Shown: piece after piece, positions 27,809 through 36,415 of the stretch
Numbering within the stretch: position 1 is the first letter of the stretch
How the letters are laid out: each line of letters opens with the position of its first letter
DNA from: CAYMMX01 sp964391675
Lineage (GTDB): Bacteria; Cyanobacteriota; Vampirovibrionia; Gastranaerophilales; Gastranaerophilaceae
Assembly (NCBI GenBank): GCA_964391675.1
Contig: CAYMMX010000001.1
Coordinates: forward strand, 372,001 to 436,000
Length of the DNA stretch: 64,000 nt
Direction: 5' to 3'
The notes under the pieces: model-generated
Seen by the model: the letters and a program-made list of their open reading frames with translations, nothing else
Databases searched by the model: none
Told to the model about the DNA's origin: nothing
Program-made: the position numbers and the translations under genes

Positions 27809-28753
27809 TTAAGCATTTTCAAGTATGTGTGCGCCATTTTCTTCAACTTTAAGTGTACGAATGGTTGTTTTAACATTATAATTAGCCCAAGTTTCACTGA
27901 TTATTGATTTTATTTTATCTAAATTATTTCTTTGCGAAACAACCAATATGGATGGACCTGCTCCACTTAAAACACATCCGATTACATTTTCTTCATGTTT
28001 TAAATTATCGATAATATCTTGTAATCCCGGTACAAGCTTTGTTCTATATGGCTGATGAAGTTTATCTTGAAGTGCTAATTTCATTAATTGTGCATCTTTG
28101 GTATGTAAAGCTTCTATAAACATAGCGGTTCTTCTTGAATTAAACGTAGCATCTTCCATTGGTACTTCAGCAGGAAGAACTGAGCGGGATATATCTGTTG
28201 CAAGTTCATAATCCGGAATGCAAAGTGTTAAATGCCATTCTTCAGGCCAGGGAAGTTTTCTGTATACAATGCTTCCATCATCTTCATAAGAGGTTAAAAC
28301 CAGGCCGCCTACTATTGCAGGAGTGACATTATCCGGATGACCTTCTACTTCAGTTGCAATTGATAGTAACGCTGCTTCATCAGCCGGCTTGTTTAGTAAT
28401 TCATTTGCTGCCAAAAGTCCGCCTACAATAATAGATGCGGAACTACCCAATCCTTTTGCAATAGGAATTTGTGATTTTATGTTTATTCTTAATTCACTCG
28501 GAGATTGTCCGATTGAGTTATAAAGCATTTCCACAGCCTTATAAATTATATTATTTTCATCTTTAGGTATATGTTCGATTGCAAAATCATCATCATTATC
28601 GGATTCAGATATGATGTTTATTTCTATTCCTGTGCCGGGTAGCACAGTTTCTTCAATAGTTACTATATTATATATTGGTAAAGCCATGCCTATACAATCA
28701 AATCCTGAACCAAAATTTGCGGTTGTGGCAGGTACTTTTACGCTTACTTTCAT
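27809..28753 (-). CDS. thrB: Homoserine kinase
   Basis: A 314-aa GHMP kinase of normal length that phosphorylates L-homoserine in threonine synthesis. The N-terminal PATTANFGSGFDCIG, the ATP-binding PIAKGLGSSASIIVGG around residues 88-104, and a C-terminal GCVLSGAGPSILV loop are all present. It is convergent with dgkA and faces the hicB-like gene across a divergent gap of 130 bp. No thr operon partner lies next to it. Confidence 0.95.
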   Translation of the reverse strand: MKVSVKVPATTANFGSGFDCIGMALPIYNIVTIEETVLPGTGIEINIISESDNDDDFAIEHIPKDENNIIYKAVEMLYNSIGQSPSELRINIKSQIPIAKGLGSSASIIVGGLLAANELLNKPADEAALLSIATEVEGHPDNVTPAIVGGLVLTSYEDDGSIVYRKLPWPEEWHLTLCIPDYELATDISRSVLPAEVPMEDATFNSRRTAMFIEALHTKDAQLMKLALQDKLHQPYRTKLVPGLQDIIDNLKHEENVIGCVLSGAGPSILVVSQRNNLDKIKSIISETWANYNVKTTIRTLKVEENGAHILENA

Positions 28754-28884
28754 AATTCCTCTTATTCTTTGAAAAATTATATCATGAATAAATTATAATA
28801 CATATAATTGATTTTTTCAAAAGATGCTGAATCATAATAATTTCTTGTCGATAAATTATAAAAGAGTTATATTGAGGTTTTATT

Positions 28885-29100
28885 ATGATAGAATATCCGG
28901 CAATGATTTATAAAGCAAATAGAAATAAAACATATATTGCTAATTGTATGGTAAAAAATTTGATAGGTTTTGGTAAAACTGAAGAAGAAGCAATAAGTAA
29001 CTTAAAAGAATCTATAACAAAAATTACCGATAACTTTATTAATGAAGTTAAATCTGAAGAAATAAATATAAAACCCATTTATGGAATTTCTATAGCATAA
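28885..29100 (+). CDS. Orphan HicB-like antitoxin-family protein
   Basis: A 71-aa protein matching the HicB N-terminal ribonuclease-H-like fold: FGKTEEEAISNLKESI is the typical helix following three beta strands. HicB normally neutralises the mRNA interferase HicA, but no small HicA-like gene lies on either side and there is no DNA-binding tail. It may be a stand-alone relative or a leftover antitoxin. A GAGG ribosome site sits upstream of the ATG. Confidence 0.8.
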   Translation: MIEYPAMIYKANRNKTYIANCMVKNLIGFGKTEEEAISNLKESITKITDNFINEVKSEEINIKPIYGISIA

Positions 29101-29108
29101 ATTTAATA

Positions 29109-29837
29109 TTATCTGTTTCTAAGTTTTGCTAAAAGATTTAGTATTTCTATATATAGCCAAACAAGGGTTACTAATAATCCAAAAGCTCCGTACCATTCAT
29201 AGCTTTTTCCGAGCATGTTTTGTGCCCCGCGTTCAATAAAATCAAAATCAATTATTAAATTAAGAGCAGCTATACATACTACAACAATACTAAAACCTAT
29301 ACCAATAGTACTTGAAGTAAAGATTTGCGGAATTTGTAAACCAAAAAATGAACCTATAAGGTTAACAAAATATATCCCTGCGATAGAAAGTGTAGAAATA
29401 AATAAAACACTTCTGAATTTATCAGTGCATTTTATAATTCCTGTCCGATACAGAAAAAGCAAAGAAAATAATGCTGCAAAAGTTGCACCTATAGCTTGTA
29501 TTGCAATACCCGGATAAGCTTTTTCAAACATAGCAGAAATTCCGCCCAGCAAAAGACCTTCAGATGCTGCATAAATCGGGACAGCTATTGCCATTGCTTT
29601 TCTATTAAAAATAATTACTATAAAAGAAATTATACTTGCAATAAATCCTGTCATAGTAAGCATTGCTACTTTATCAGAATATCCTTTAAAGAATAAGTCC
29701 CATACTACTAAACTTGAAGCCAACAAAATTGCAAGTAATATAAATGTTTTGTTTATTGTTCCATTTATCGTCATTGGCTCAGAGTCTAAAACTCTTTCTC
29801 TTTCGGCTATATTTTGATTAAATACAGGATTTGACAT
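29109..29837 (-). CDS. Bax inhibitor-1 / YccA-like membrane protein
   Basis: A 242-aa protein with a 25-residue polar N-terminus and seven transmembrane segments. Family-like sequence includes YAASEGLLLGGISAMFEKAYPGIAIQAIGATFA and a C-terminal DFIERGAQNMLGKSYEWYGAFGLLVTLVWLYIEILNLL. This matches the bacterial BI-1 (YetJ-like) group, pH-sensitive calcium-leak channels. It is followed only by the orphan HicB gene. Confidence 0.9.
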   Translation of the reverse strand: MSNPVFNQNIAERERVLDSEPMTINGTINKTFILLAILLASSLVVWDLFFKGYSDKVAMLTMTGFIASIISFIVIIFNRKAMAIAVPIYAASEGLLLGGISAMFEKAYPGIAIQAIGATFAALFSLLFLYRTGIIKCTDKFRSVLFISTLSIAGIYFVNLIGSFFGLQIPQIFTSSTIGIGFSIVVVCIAALNLIIDFDFIERGAQNMLGKSYEWYGAFGLLVTLVWLYIEILNLLAKLRNR

Positions 29838-29945
29838 GATATTTCTCCTTTTTAATAAATAGTTATTATAAATCTAATTAATAAGTAACTTGATTAGATA
29901 CTCATATTATACAACAATTATATTTTTTGTGATAAATTTAAACAT

Positions 29946-31748
29946 ATGTTTATTGAAAATTTTACCAAGTTTATAAGATATTATGGAAAGGGCCGTAGAT
30001 TAAAGCTTTTTGGGTTTTTATTGTTATCTTTAATAACGGGATTTTTTGAATTTCTTGGAATTGCTGTTATTTACCCATTCATTTTATTGATAGTAAAACC
30101 TGAGAGCATCATTTATTCAAAATATTATATTGAATTTGTAAAAATTTTTCATATTCACAATGTAATAATAAGCGCATTTGTTTTAGGTGCAGTGATTACT
30201 TTTTTATTTATTGCAAAAAATATTTTTATGTTGGGAAGCTTATATTTGCAAAACAAATTTATAAATAACTGGAAAAAATCAATAAGTGAAAAATTCATGT
30301 ATTATTATATGTTTTCACCTTTTAAAAACACTCTCAAAACTTCACCTTCTGAAAAAATTTATAATTTAAGTTTTTTAATAAATCAATCTCTTGACGGGTT
30401 TATATTCAGACTAATGAATTTAATTACAAATATAATAATTGTTATAATGATTTTAGGATTACTTTTTTCAAAATTTTTGTTTGCAGCATTAATTGCAAGT
30501 ATTTTTGTTTTATTTAGCATGTCGCTTCACAATAAAATTTTTAAACACAAAACAGAAGAAATAGCTCAAAAATATTTGAAGAAATCAACAGAATATAATC
30601 AGAGTGTAATGGAGAATATTAATAATCTAAAAGAAATTAAGATATTATCTGCCGAGAATAATTTTTATAATGATTATATTAAAGTTCAAAATGAATACTT
30701 TAATATTCTTTTCGAAACAAATTTTTATGGATCAATACCTCCTTATATTATAGAAATATTGGTTGTTTTTGCTTTGTTTATCGTTGGCGGAATTATATCT
30801 TTGCAAAATATAGAAAATACTTCCTGGATGATAGCATCTTATGCTGTTCTTGCTGCTTCTATATTTAGAATTGCGCCTGCGTTAAACAGAGTTCAGACTT
30901 CTATTAATGTCATTAATACTTCAAGAAATTTTGTTAAAACAATGATAGCAGAATATGAGAAATATAAATTTGACTATGTAGAAAAAGAAATCGATTTGGA
31001 AATAGATTTTAATAGTAGTATTTTGCTTAAGGATGTTTATTTTACATACAAAAAAGAACCTGTTATAAAAGAATTAAATTTAGAAATTAAAAAAGGTGAA
31101 TTTTGTGGAATAATAGGTTTATCAGGGGCCGGAAAGAGCACGTTAGCAGATATTTTAATGGGGCTATTACCGATTGATAGCGGAGAAATATTGGTTGACG
31201 GTATGCAGCTTAATAATGTTAGTTTTGGTGCTTTAAGAAAATTGATAGGATATGTTCCCCAACAAATAAATATTATAGACGGAACTTTCAAAAGAAATAT
31301 TGCCTTTGGTTTAAGAGAAGAAGATATTGATGATGAGAAAGTTATTGAAGCATTAAAAAAGGCGCAGTTATATGATTTTGTAAGCAACTTTGAAGAAGGA
31401 ATAAATGCAAAAGTAGTTTTAGGATCTTCGGGACTTTCACAAGGCCAAAAACAAAGATTGGCAATAGCAAGGATTTTGTATAGAAACCCTCAAATAATAA
31501 TTTTAGATGAAGCAACATCTTCATTGGATGTGCAAACAGAAAATGAAATAACTCAGGTTCTTAACTATTTAAAAGGAGAAAAAACAATAATTGCTATTGC
31601 GCATAGACTATCAACATTGAAAACTTGTGATAGATTAATATATTTAAAACAGGGAAGAATAATTGATACAGGTAATTTTGAAGATTTATGTGAAAAACAT
31701 AAAGATTTTGAAAAATTAGTAAAACTATCTAATATAAACAATAAATAA
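29946..31748 (+). CDS. ABC exporter, fused permease and ATPase
   Basis: A 600-aa half-transporter. Residues 1-330 hold six transmembrane helices of the exporter type. The nucleotide-binding domain has Walker A GLSGAGKST near residue 391, Q-loop YVPQQINIIDGTF, signature LSQGQKQR near residue 496, Walker B IIILDEA and the H-loop IAIAHRLST. Layout and length fit MsbA/PglK-like lipid or lipid-linked oligosaccharide flippases. Substrate is inferred only from the nearby GT-C cluster. It is the last chromosomal gene before the tRNA-Asn insertion site. Confidence 0.9.
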   Translation: MFIENFTKFIRYYGKGRRLKLFGFLLLSLITGFFEFLGIAVIYPFILLIVKPESIIYSKYYIEFVKIFHIHNVIISAFVLGAVITFLFIAKNIFMLGSLYLQNKFINNWKKSISEKFMYYYMFSPFKNTLKTSPSEKIYNLSFLINQSLDGFIFRLMNLITNIIIVIMILGLLFSKFLFAALIASIFVLFSMSLHNKIFKHKTEEIAQKYLKKSTEYNQSVMENINNLKEIKILSAENNFYNDYIKVQNEYFNILFETNFYGSIPPYIIEILVVFALFIVGGIISLQNIENTSWMIASYAVLAASIFRIAPALNRVQTSINVINTSRNFVKTMIAEYEKYKFDYVEKEIDLEIDFNSSILLKDVYFTYKKEPVIKELNLEIKKGEFCGIIGLSGAGKSTLADILMGLLPIDSGEILVDGMQLNNVSFGALRKLIGYVPQQINIIDGTFKRNIAFGLREEDIDDEKVIEALKKAQLYDFVSNFEEGINAKVVLGSSGLSQGQKQRLAIARILYRNPQIIILDEATSSLDVQTENEITQVLNYLKGEKTIIAIAHRLSTLKTCDRLIYLKQGRIIDTGNFEDLCEKHKDFEKLVKLSNINNK

Positions 31749-31860
31749 GAAAATATAGTGATAAAAAAGACTTTACAAAGAAAATTTTTTTGTTAATATA
31801 AAATATAGATTCTTTGATAATTTAAGAACTACTTAAAAGCATAGGCTAAAATAATAACCT

Positions 31861-31890
31861 TTGTTTGCATGTAGTTTCAGCAATTATAGA
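31861..31890 (+). promoter_or_regulatory. Candidate promoter of tRNA-Asn
   Basis: TTGTTT at 31861-31866 and TATAGA at 31885-31890 are 18 bp apart and end 10 bp before the mature tRNA. A second TATAAT immediately before the tRNA is too close to drive it. Confidence 0.45.
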
Positions 31891-31899
31891 ATAATATAA

Positions 31900-31971
31900 T
31901 CCTCAGTAGCTCAATGGCGGAGCAACCGGCTGTTAACCGGTAGGTTGTTGGTTCGAGTCCAACCTGGGGAG
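31900..31971 (+). tRNA. tRNA-Asn (anticodon GTT)
   Basis: A complete cloverleaf of 72 nt. The acceptor TCCTCAG pairs with CTGGGGA, followed by discriminator G. The D arm is GCTC/GAGC, the anticodon stem ACCGG/CCGGT carries loop CTGTTAA with anticodon GTT at 31932-31934, and the T arm GTTGG/CCAAC holds TTCGAGT. CCA is not encoded. The 3' half from 31930 is also the left attachment site of the integrated element, so the element restores a functional tRNA. Confidence 0.97.
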
Positions 31972-31979
31972 TTTTTTAT
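31930..31979 (+). repeat. attL: 50-bp direct repeat in tRNA-Asn 3' half
   Basis: Identical over all 50 bases to 52047-52096, with mismatches directly outside on both sides. It spans the anticodon loop to eight bases past the discriminator, including a T run. Confidence 0.95.
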
Positions 31980-32035
31980 TTATAAGGTTTTCAGCCTTTC
32001 GGCGAAACCCATTTTTTATGAAAAACCCGCTACCG

Positions 32036-32101
32036 TACCCTATACCGCGATAATAAAATATACTGCAAGACCGCATCAAATCTAATCAAAAGATACAAAA
32101 G
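32036..32101 (+). repeat. Left arm-type repeats (ATCAAA family)
   Basis: TACCCTATACCG (32036-32047), GCATCAAAT (32073-32081) and CTAATCAAA followed by AGATACAAAA (32082-32100) recur in the same orientation inside the right end (51909-52010). The location fits integrase arm-binding sites. Confidence 0.6.
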
Positions 32102-32190
32102 TTTTAAAGCATTCCAAAAAAAAATTAAAAAAATGGAATAAAGATATTGAAACAAAATATAGTCCGTTTCGCAGAGCCAGCCTGTATATT

Positions 32191-32520
32191 ACCAAAGTCT
32201 GACCTATTTTTACAATTAATACAACCGTTTTGGGGGGTATTTGAAAAAAATTTATAAAAATAATTCAAATGCTAATTCTGAGGAAAAGTCTCTAAGCAAC
32301 CATGAGTAAGCCCAAAGTCTGATTTGAAATTACATTAAATCAAGTCGTTTTGGAGGGTGTTTTTTACGTTAGAACCAAATTTTCCTATAAAAACTATAAA
32401 AATAATCCAAGTGCTAACATTAAGTAGAAACCTCAGAGAAACCATGAACAAGCCCACAGCCTGATTTGAGAAGACAGTAAAGACAGGCATTTTGGATGGT
32501 ATTTTTTGAATTTTAGAAAC
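32191..32520 (+). repeat. Three imperfect direct repeats, period about 120-142 bp
   Basis: Copies begin near 32191, 32311 and 32453. Shared blocks in order are CCAAAGTCTGATTTGA, a CGTTTTGGAGGGT-like G-rich box, a TATAAAAATAAT stretch, AAGTGCTAAC and ACCATGAACAAGCCC. They are diverged from each other and show no open frame. Possible iteron, replication-control or RNA elements. Confidence 0.65.
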
Positions 32521-32752
32521 TTTTTATTTTAATCAATTACTATAGATGGTGCTTATGTGGCGTGAGAGTTCTCTGTGGTAGTTTCGTACTCGACCATCCC
32601 AAAAGCTCCTGCTCATGCCTGCAAAAGATATTAGAGGCGATTATTTCTATAGATGTACAGCAAAAATTTATCCAAGTTGTTAATATAGTTGCGGGTTGAA
32701 TATTTATGAGGTTTTGGCGTAAATTCAATTATGTTTAAATGCCGGAGTCGAT

Positions 32753-33763
32753 ATGGATTATTTACGCCCTAAAACTTTAGAATTGCTTATATATTTGCTG
32801 TTTAATGAATGTTTTCGAGATTATGACCCTTATAGATTATATAAAAAAACTTTTGCAGCAAAAATGAAAAACGAAATTAAAGCAGATTTAATAAAGAATA
32901 GGATTAGCGGAAGCATTGGAGAAAATTGGTGTTCTGCTGAATGCTATAAAAAAGACGGAACGGCAGAAACAGTAGATACAATAGAGTTAGTTACTACTTA
33001 TAACCATAAATTAGAACCATTTATTAAAGAATATGCTAAAGCATTTAAAGAAAATAAACTTACACATGCGGAAAAAAAATATTATTCATTTGATGAACAC
33101 ATACAACTTTTTTCAAAACTAATTTTAGAGCTTGCCCAAAAAGAAAATAGGAAAAGTTTTACCTTAAATTATAACTTTGATGAAATAGATTTTTCTCTTG
33201 CAAAGGAAATTTTACAAAAAGATTTTGAATTAAAAAAGTTTCGATTATATGAATTATTATTATACTTGAATGACCAAAAATATATTAAAATTAATAAGAA
33301 AATGAAATTTATTAAGTTAAAAAATGTTTCCGCATTAGAAGATGAATTTAAAAAAGGAGAATACATATTATCTGTAAATATAAGCTTGAAAAAAGAACTC
33401 TCCATAATATCAAAGTTTTTATTATCAGACATTTCATCCGATTTATACAAACCCAAAAGAAGACGCTTAAGATTTTCAGATAATCCGGAAGATGTTATAC
33501 ATTCAAAAAATGTTGAAATCTCTTTAGGGCAAAAATCAATAATGCTTTCACGTACAGAATATTATTTTATTTATGGTATTGCCGTTTATAATAAGGTTTT
33601 TAGTTCTTCGATTATAAAATATCAAGTAATGACAAGCAGAATAAATAAAAAGATTAAAGAAGGCTTGCTTGAACCCAAATTTAATTTTCTAAAAGAGGAT
33701 AAAAAACTCAAAAAATATATTTTAAATAAATATGTAGATTTTAACAGAGCAAAATATTTATAA
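32753..33763 (+). CDS. Hypothetical element protein, 336 aa
   Basis: An unrecognised, Lys-rich, soluble protein. The start has GGAG five bases upstream. The middle is helical (FDEHIQLFSKLILELAQKE). The C-terminal part (YFIYGIAVYNKVFSSSIIKYQVMTSRINKKIKEGL) could be a winged-helix or similar DNA-binding fold, but this is weak. No catalytic motif is visible. As the first gene after the repeat region it may recognise that region, for instance as a replication or regulatory protein; inference from position only. Confidence 0.55.
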   Translation: MDYLRPKTLELLIYLLFNECFRDYDPYRLYKKTFAAKMKNEIKADLIKNRISGSIGENWCSAECYKKDGTAETVDTIELVTTYNHKLEPFIKEYAKAFKENKLTHAEKKYYSFDEHIQLFSKLILELAQKENRKSFTLNYNFDEIDFSLAKEILQKDFELKKFRLYELLLYLNDQKYIKINKKMKFIKLKNVSALEDEFKKGEYILSVNISLKKELSIISKFLLSDISSDLYKPKRRRLRFSDNPEDVIHSKNVEISLGQKSIMLSRTEYYFIYGIAVYNKVFSSSIIKYQVMTSRINKKIKEGLLEPKFNFLKEDKKLKKYILNKYVDFNRAKYL

Positions 33764-33958
33764 AATGGCTTGCATTTTACTTTCATTCGCTTTCATTTTT
33801 TATATCTGAAAGTGTTATTTTGCTGACTTTTATTTTCAGTGCCCTCTTTTTATGCCCCCTAAACTCTGGCGGGAGAATAATGTCGGTGTATTTAGCTGGA
33901 AAGGTAGTCTTCAAGCTAAATATAAGATTATTACTTAAACATGAAAGGACGGTGCAAA

Positions 33959-34147
33959 ATGATTGCAAAATCAATTTTAAACCCAAAGGAAGTTTCCGAT
34001 TACTTGGGGATTTCCAAAAGCGTTGCCTACGCGTTGTTCAGGGCAAAAGATTTTCCGGCTTTAACGCTCGGTAAAAAGTTAAAAAAGGTACTAAAAAGTG
34101 AGCTGGACGCTTACTTGCAGAAAAAAAGCCATGAAGGAGGGCAGTAA
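33959..34147 (+). CDS. AlpA-like excisionase/HTH protein
   Basis: A 62-aa protein of the helix-turn-helix-17/AlpA type: ILNPKEVSDYLGISKSVAYALFRAKDFPALTLGKKLKKVLKSELDAYLQKK, with the characteristic LNPKEVSDYLGIS turn and final wing strand. Such proteins direct excision or activate integrase transcription in phages, satellites and integrative elements. The ATG at 33959 has an AGGA site nine bases before it; the upstream ATG at 33941 precedes that site and is less likely. It is the first gene of a tight operon, 2 bp before the next. Confidence 0.85.
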   Translation: MIAKSILNPKEVSDYLGISKSVAYALFRAKDFPALTLGKKLKKVLKSELDAYLQKKSHEGGQ

Positions 34148-34149
34148 TT

Positions 34150-35019
34150 ATGAACGAAAACAATCTACAGCAAAAAAAATTATCTGAATTGAAAAATATT
34201 AAATTTTTTAATCAGGCAGAGCAAATCCAAGATATTTATTTATTTAAATCTGCTGAAGATGCAGAAAATTCTTTAAATGAAACGTATTATCACGGTTCAT
34301 TTATGTCAATTGCGGTTATTTTAGATTTAGAAGATGATAATCTTCTAAATCTGATTGACACTTTATATGAAGAATATACTAGAGTTATTTTTATATGTAA
34401 TCGAAATAATTTTTCACATGACGAAATATCAAAAATAAGTTATAAAACCGAAAAATATATTTATCAAACATCTTCAGCTAGGTTTATAGGCAGTGCATCT
34501 GCAACTTTAATTTCACAAGTAATAGATAAACTTAATCAATATAAATATGATTTATTAGGAATAACAGTTGATTTAAATACTGTTGAATATTATACCAATT
34601 ATCTTTTTTATGAAAATATGATAATTAAAATTTGGTCTGTATTAGATGCTAAATATCGGTGTAAATCATATTTTAAAATTCTGACGAATTATTCCTTTAA
34701 AATTATAAAAATTTTCAAATATGATGATGGCGGAGCAAAAAAGCAAGATGTAGAATTTGAAATAACCGATTTTAAAGGTAATATTTCTCACATATTAATT
34801 TCGGCGACTGATAAATCAAGTCTTTCAGCTTTTAGGAAAAATATTACTCCGACCGGTAATTTTGTTGATGTAATGACTAGTGATGATTTCAACAAAATTA
34901 TAAATCAGCTGTATTTAGAAGATAATTACGAAACAATTTACAAATATAATCGTCCGGGATTAATAGTTGATAAAAATATTTATCTTACGGCTAATCAAGT
35001 AATAGAATTAGAAAATTGA
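34150..35019 (+). CDS. Hypothetical replication-operon protein, 289 aa
   Basis: An unrecognised protein behind a strong GGAGGG ribosome site. Residues 1-120 alternate hydrophobic strands and helices (FMSIAVILDLEDDNLLNLID, TRVIFICNRNN), a Rossmann- or Toprim-like pattern. The C-terminal half is beta-rich and ends RPGLIVDKNIYLTANQVIELEN. It sits 2 bp after the AlpA-like gene and 8 bp before the helicase-like gene, so it may serve as the primase or regulatory part of the replication module; no primase motif can be pinpointed. Confidence 0.6.
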   Translation: MNENNLQQKKLSELKNIKFFNQAEQIQDIYLFKSAEDAENSLNETYYHGSFMSIAVILDLEDDNLLNLIDTLYEEYTRVIFICNRNNFSHDEISKISYKTEKYIYQTSSARFIGSASATLISQVIDKLNQYKYDLLGITVDLNTVEYYTNYLFYENMIIKIWSVLDAKYRCKSYFKILTNYSFKIIKIFKYDDGGAKKQDVEFEITDFKGNISHILISATDKSSLSAFRKNITPTGNFVDVMTSDDFNKIINQLYLEDNYETIYKYNRPGLIVDKNIYLTANQVIELEN

Positions 35020-35027
35020 GGTGAATT

Positions 35028-36284
35028 ATGGAAAATAAAAATAATATAGAAAAAATATCATTAGACGATAGGGCGGATTTCCGCCCTGTCACCCAAAAGA
35101 GCGATTTATCAGCTAAAGAATTAAGCCAAACGCTTTTAAAAACTACGTATGAAGGTTACAGCAACACCGCAGAGCCTTTATTGACTATGGGAATTGCGGT
35201 AATGGCTCGATTTAAAGACAATTTTACCGAGCATACAAAAGGTTTTCCCGTTGCATACTTGTACGGAACAACCAGTGCCGGGAAAACGAATTTGCTCAAT
35301 AATATAGCTTATTTACTCGGATTTGATGAGGATTCTATCTACAGTGGGGATTCTACCGTTCTGAGTATTCTGCAACGGCTTGACGGCTGTATCTGCATGC
35401 CAATAATTTATGACGAAATCTCCCGCAAAACATTGAACGAAGGCTATTTTGAAGGTCTCATCAAAGCTGCTTTTCAGGGTATAATTCGTGATAAAATAGC
35501 AAAAATTAAAACCACAATAAATGCTACTTTGATTTTGAGCAGTAATTTTCAGCCTCCGCAGAGACCGGAAATTTTAAACCGGCTGCTTTTGTGTAATTTT
35601 GAACAGCAGAATTTTAAGCTCGACAAAGTTATTGATTTTAACGAAGTTCGGAAAAATCACCTTTCTGCTCTGCTTCCGTCAATTGTTAAGCAAAAGCCTG
35701 CTGATGTTATGCAGATTTTTAAGGAAAAAATTACATGCATAAAAAAAATAAATCCCGACCTTGGTGATAGGTGTGTCAATAATCTTGCAATCGCATACAC
35801 TGGGTATCAGGTTTTGCTGAATATCGCAGAAGAAGCCCCACCCAAGGCTATAATTAAAAATATTGAAAAGTTTATTAAAGATTACGGCGAAGCTCTAAAA
35901 GTCTCAAGCCCATGGGACGAGTTTATAACGGCTTTGCCTATTTTAGCTCGAAACAAAGCTATTGCTTACGACCGAGACTATAAATACGCTTACAGCAGTG
36001 AAGAAAAAACCGTTGACAATCGGCATGAAATAACCGAAAACCCGTATCTGCTATATATGCATTTTGAAAAGGTTTATCATGTATTTGCAACGTACTATCG
36101 GCAGTTGAAACATGAAGACCCGCCAACTCAAAAAGAGCTCTTGCTTTATGCTAAAAACGACAAAAGGATTGTTGCAGGAAAAGACCAAGTTACAAAAAAT
36201 ATCTATGTCGGCGGGGTCAGAAAACGTTGCCTAATCCTAAAAATTACGGATAACGAGGACTTATGCGTATTAGATAAAATGTAA
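35028..36284 (+). CDS. P-loop helicase-like replication protein (DUF927-like)
   Basis: A 418-aa ATPase. Walker A is GTTSAGKT at residues 80-87 and a Walker B-like IIYDEIS follows about 50 residues later. ATLILSSNFQPPQRPEILNRLLL resembles the sensor-1 Asn and Arg-finger region of SF3/DUF927-type helicases of mobile elements. The C-terminus could be a winged helix (DPPTQKELLLYAKNDKRIVAG). It probably unwinds the element origin. GC content is higher than in the flanking genes, and a GGGCGG-ATTT-CCGCCC hairpin lies within codons 15-20 (35071-35086). Confidence 0.72.
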   Translation: MENKNNIEKISLDDRADFRPVTQKSDLSAKELSQTLLKTTYEGYSNTAEPLLTMGIAVMARFKDNFTEHTKGFPVAYLYGTTSAGKTNLLNNIAYLLGFDEDSIYSGDSTVLSILQRLDGCICMPIIYDEISRKTLNEGYFEGLIKAAFQGIIRDKIAKIKTTINATLILSSNFQPPQRPEILNRLLLCNFEQQNFKLDKVIDFNEVRKNHLSALLPSIVKQKPADVMQIFKEKITCIKKINPDLGDRCVNNLAIAYTGYQVLLNIAEEAPPKAIIKNIEKFIKDYGEALKVSSPWDEFITALPILARNKAIAYDRDYKYAYSSEEKTVDNRHEITENPYLLYMHFEKVYHVFATYYRQLKHEDPPTQKELLLYAKNDKRIVAGKDQVTKNIYVGGVRKRCLILKITDNEDLCVLDKM

Positions 36285-36305
36285 AGCAGGTCAGCAGGTC
36301 TATAC

Positions 36306-36367
36306 CAGTACCGAGAAGTAATAGCCGAAATCAAATAGTATCAAGGTTATTCAGCTTTTCGGTACTG
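36306..36367. other. 62-nt extended hairpin before the Rep-like gene (candidate origin)
   Basis: CAGTACCGAGAAG (36306-36318) pairs with CTTTTCGGTACTG (36355-36367), with one G-T pair. Inside, AATAGCC (36320-36326) pairs with GGTTATT (36345-36351). Repeats of GGTACTGC and CTGGAACTGC flank it on the right. No T run follows, so it is not a standard terminator. Confidence 0.6.
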
Positions 36368-36415
36368 CGGTACTGCTGGAACTGCACAAATCGAAATATT
36401 ATAAAGGTGATAAAA

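Larger units (their letters stand above)
31972..32752. other. Left-end non-coding region of the element
   Basis: About 780 bp without a credible gene. It contains the left arm repeats (32036-32101), three imperfect copies of a 120-140-bp repeat (32191-32520) and a more GC-rich, possibly structured stretch (32540-32640) in which GATGGT at 32545-32550 can pair with ACCATC at 32593-32598. It probably carries attachment, replication-control or regulatory functions. Confidence 0.6.

Noticed and set aside
29946..31748. Naming the ABC exporter msbA
   Set aside because: Architecture fits, but no lipid-A genes are adjacent and substrate cannot be read; a PglK-like flippase is as likely.
33820..34074. 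Plus-strand 84-aa frame before and across the AlpA-like gene
   Set aside because: Overlaps the well-supported AlpA-like gene in another frame and has no ribosome site suited to its start.
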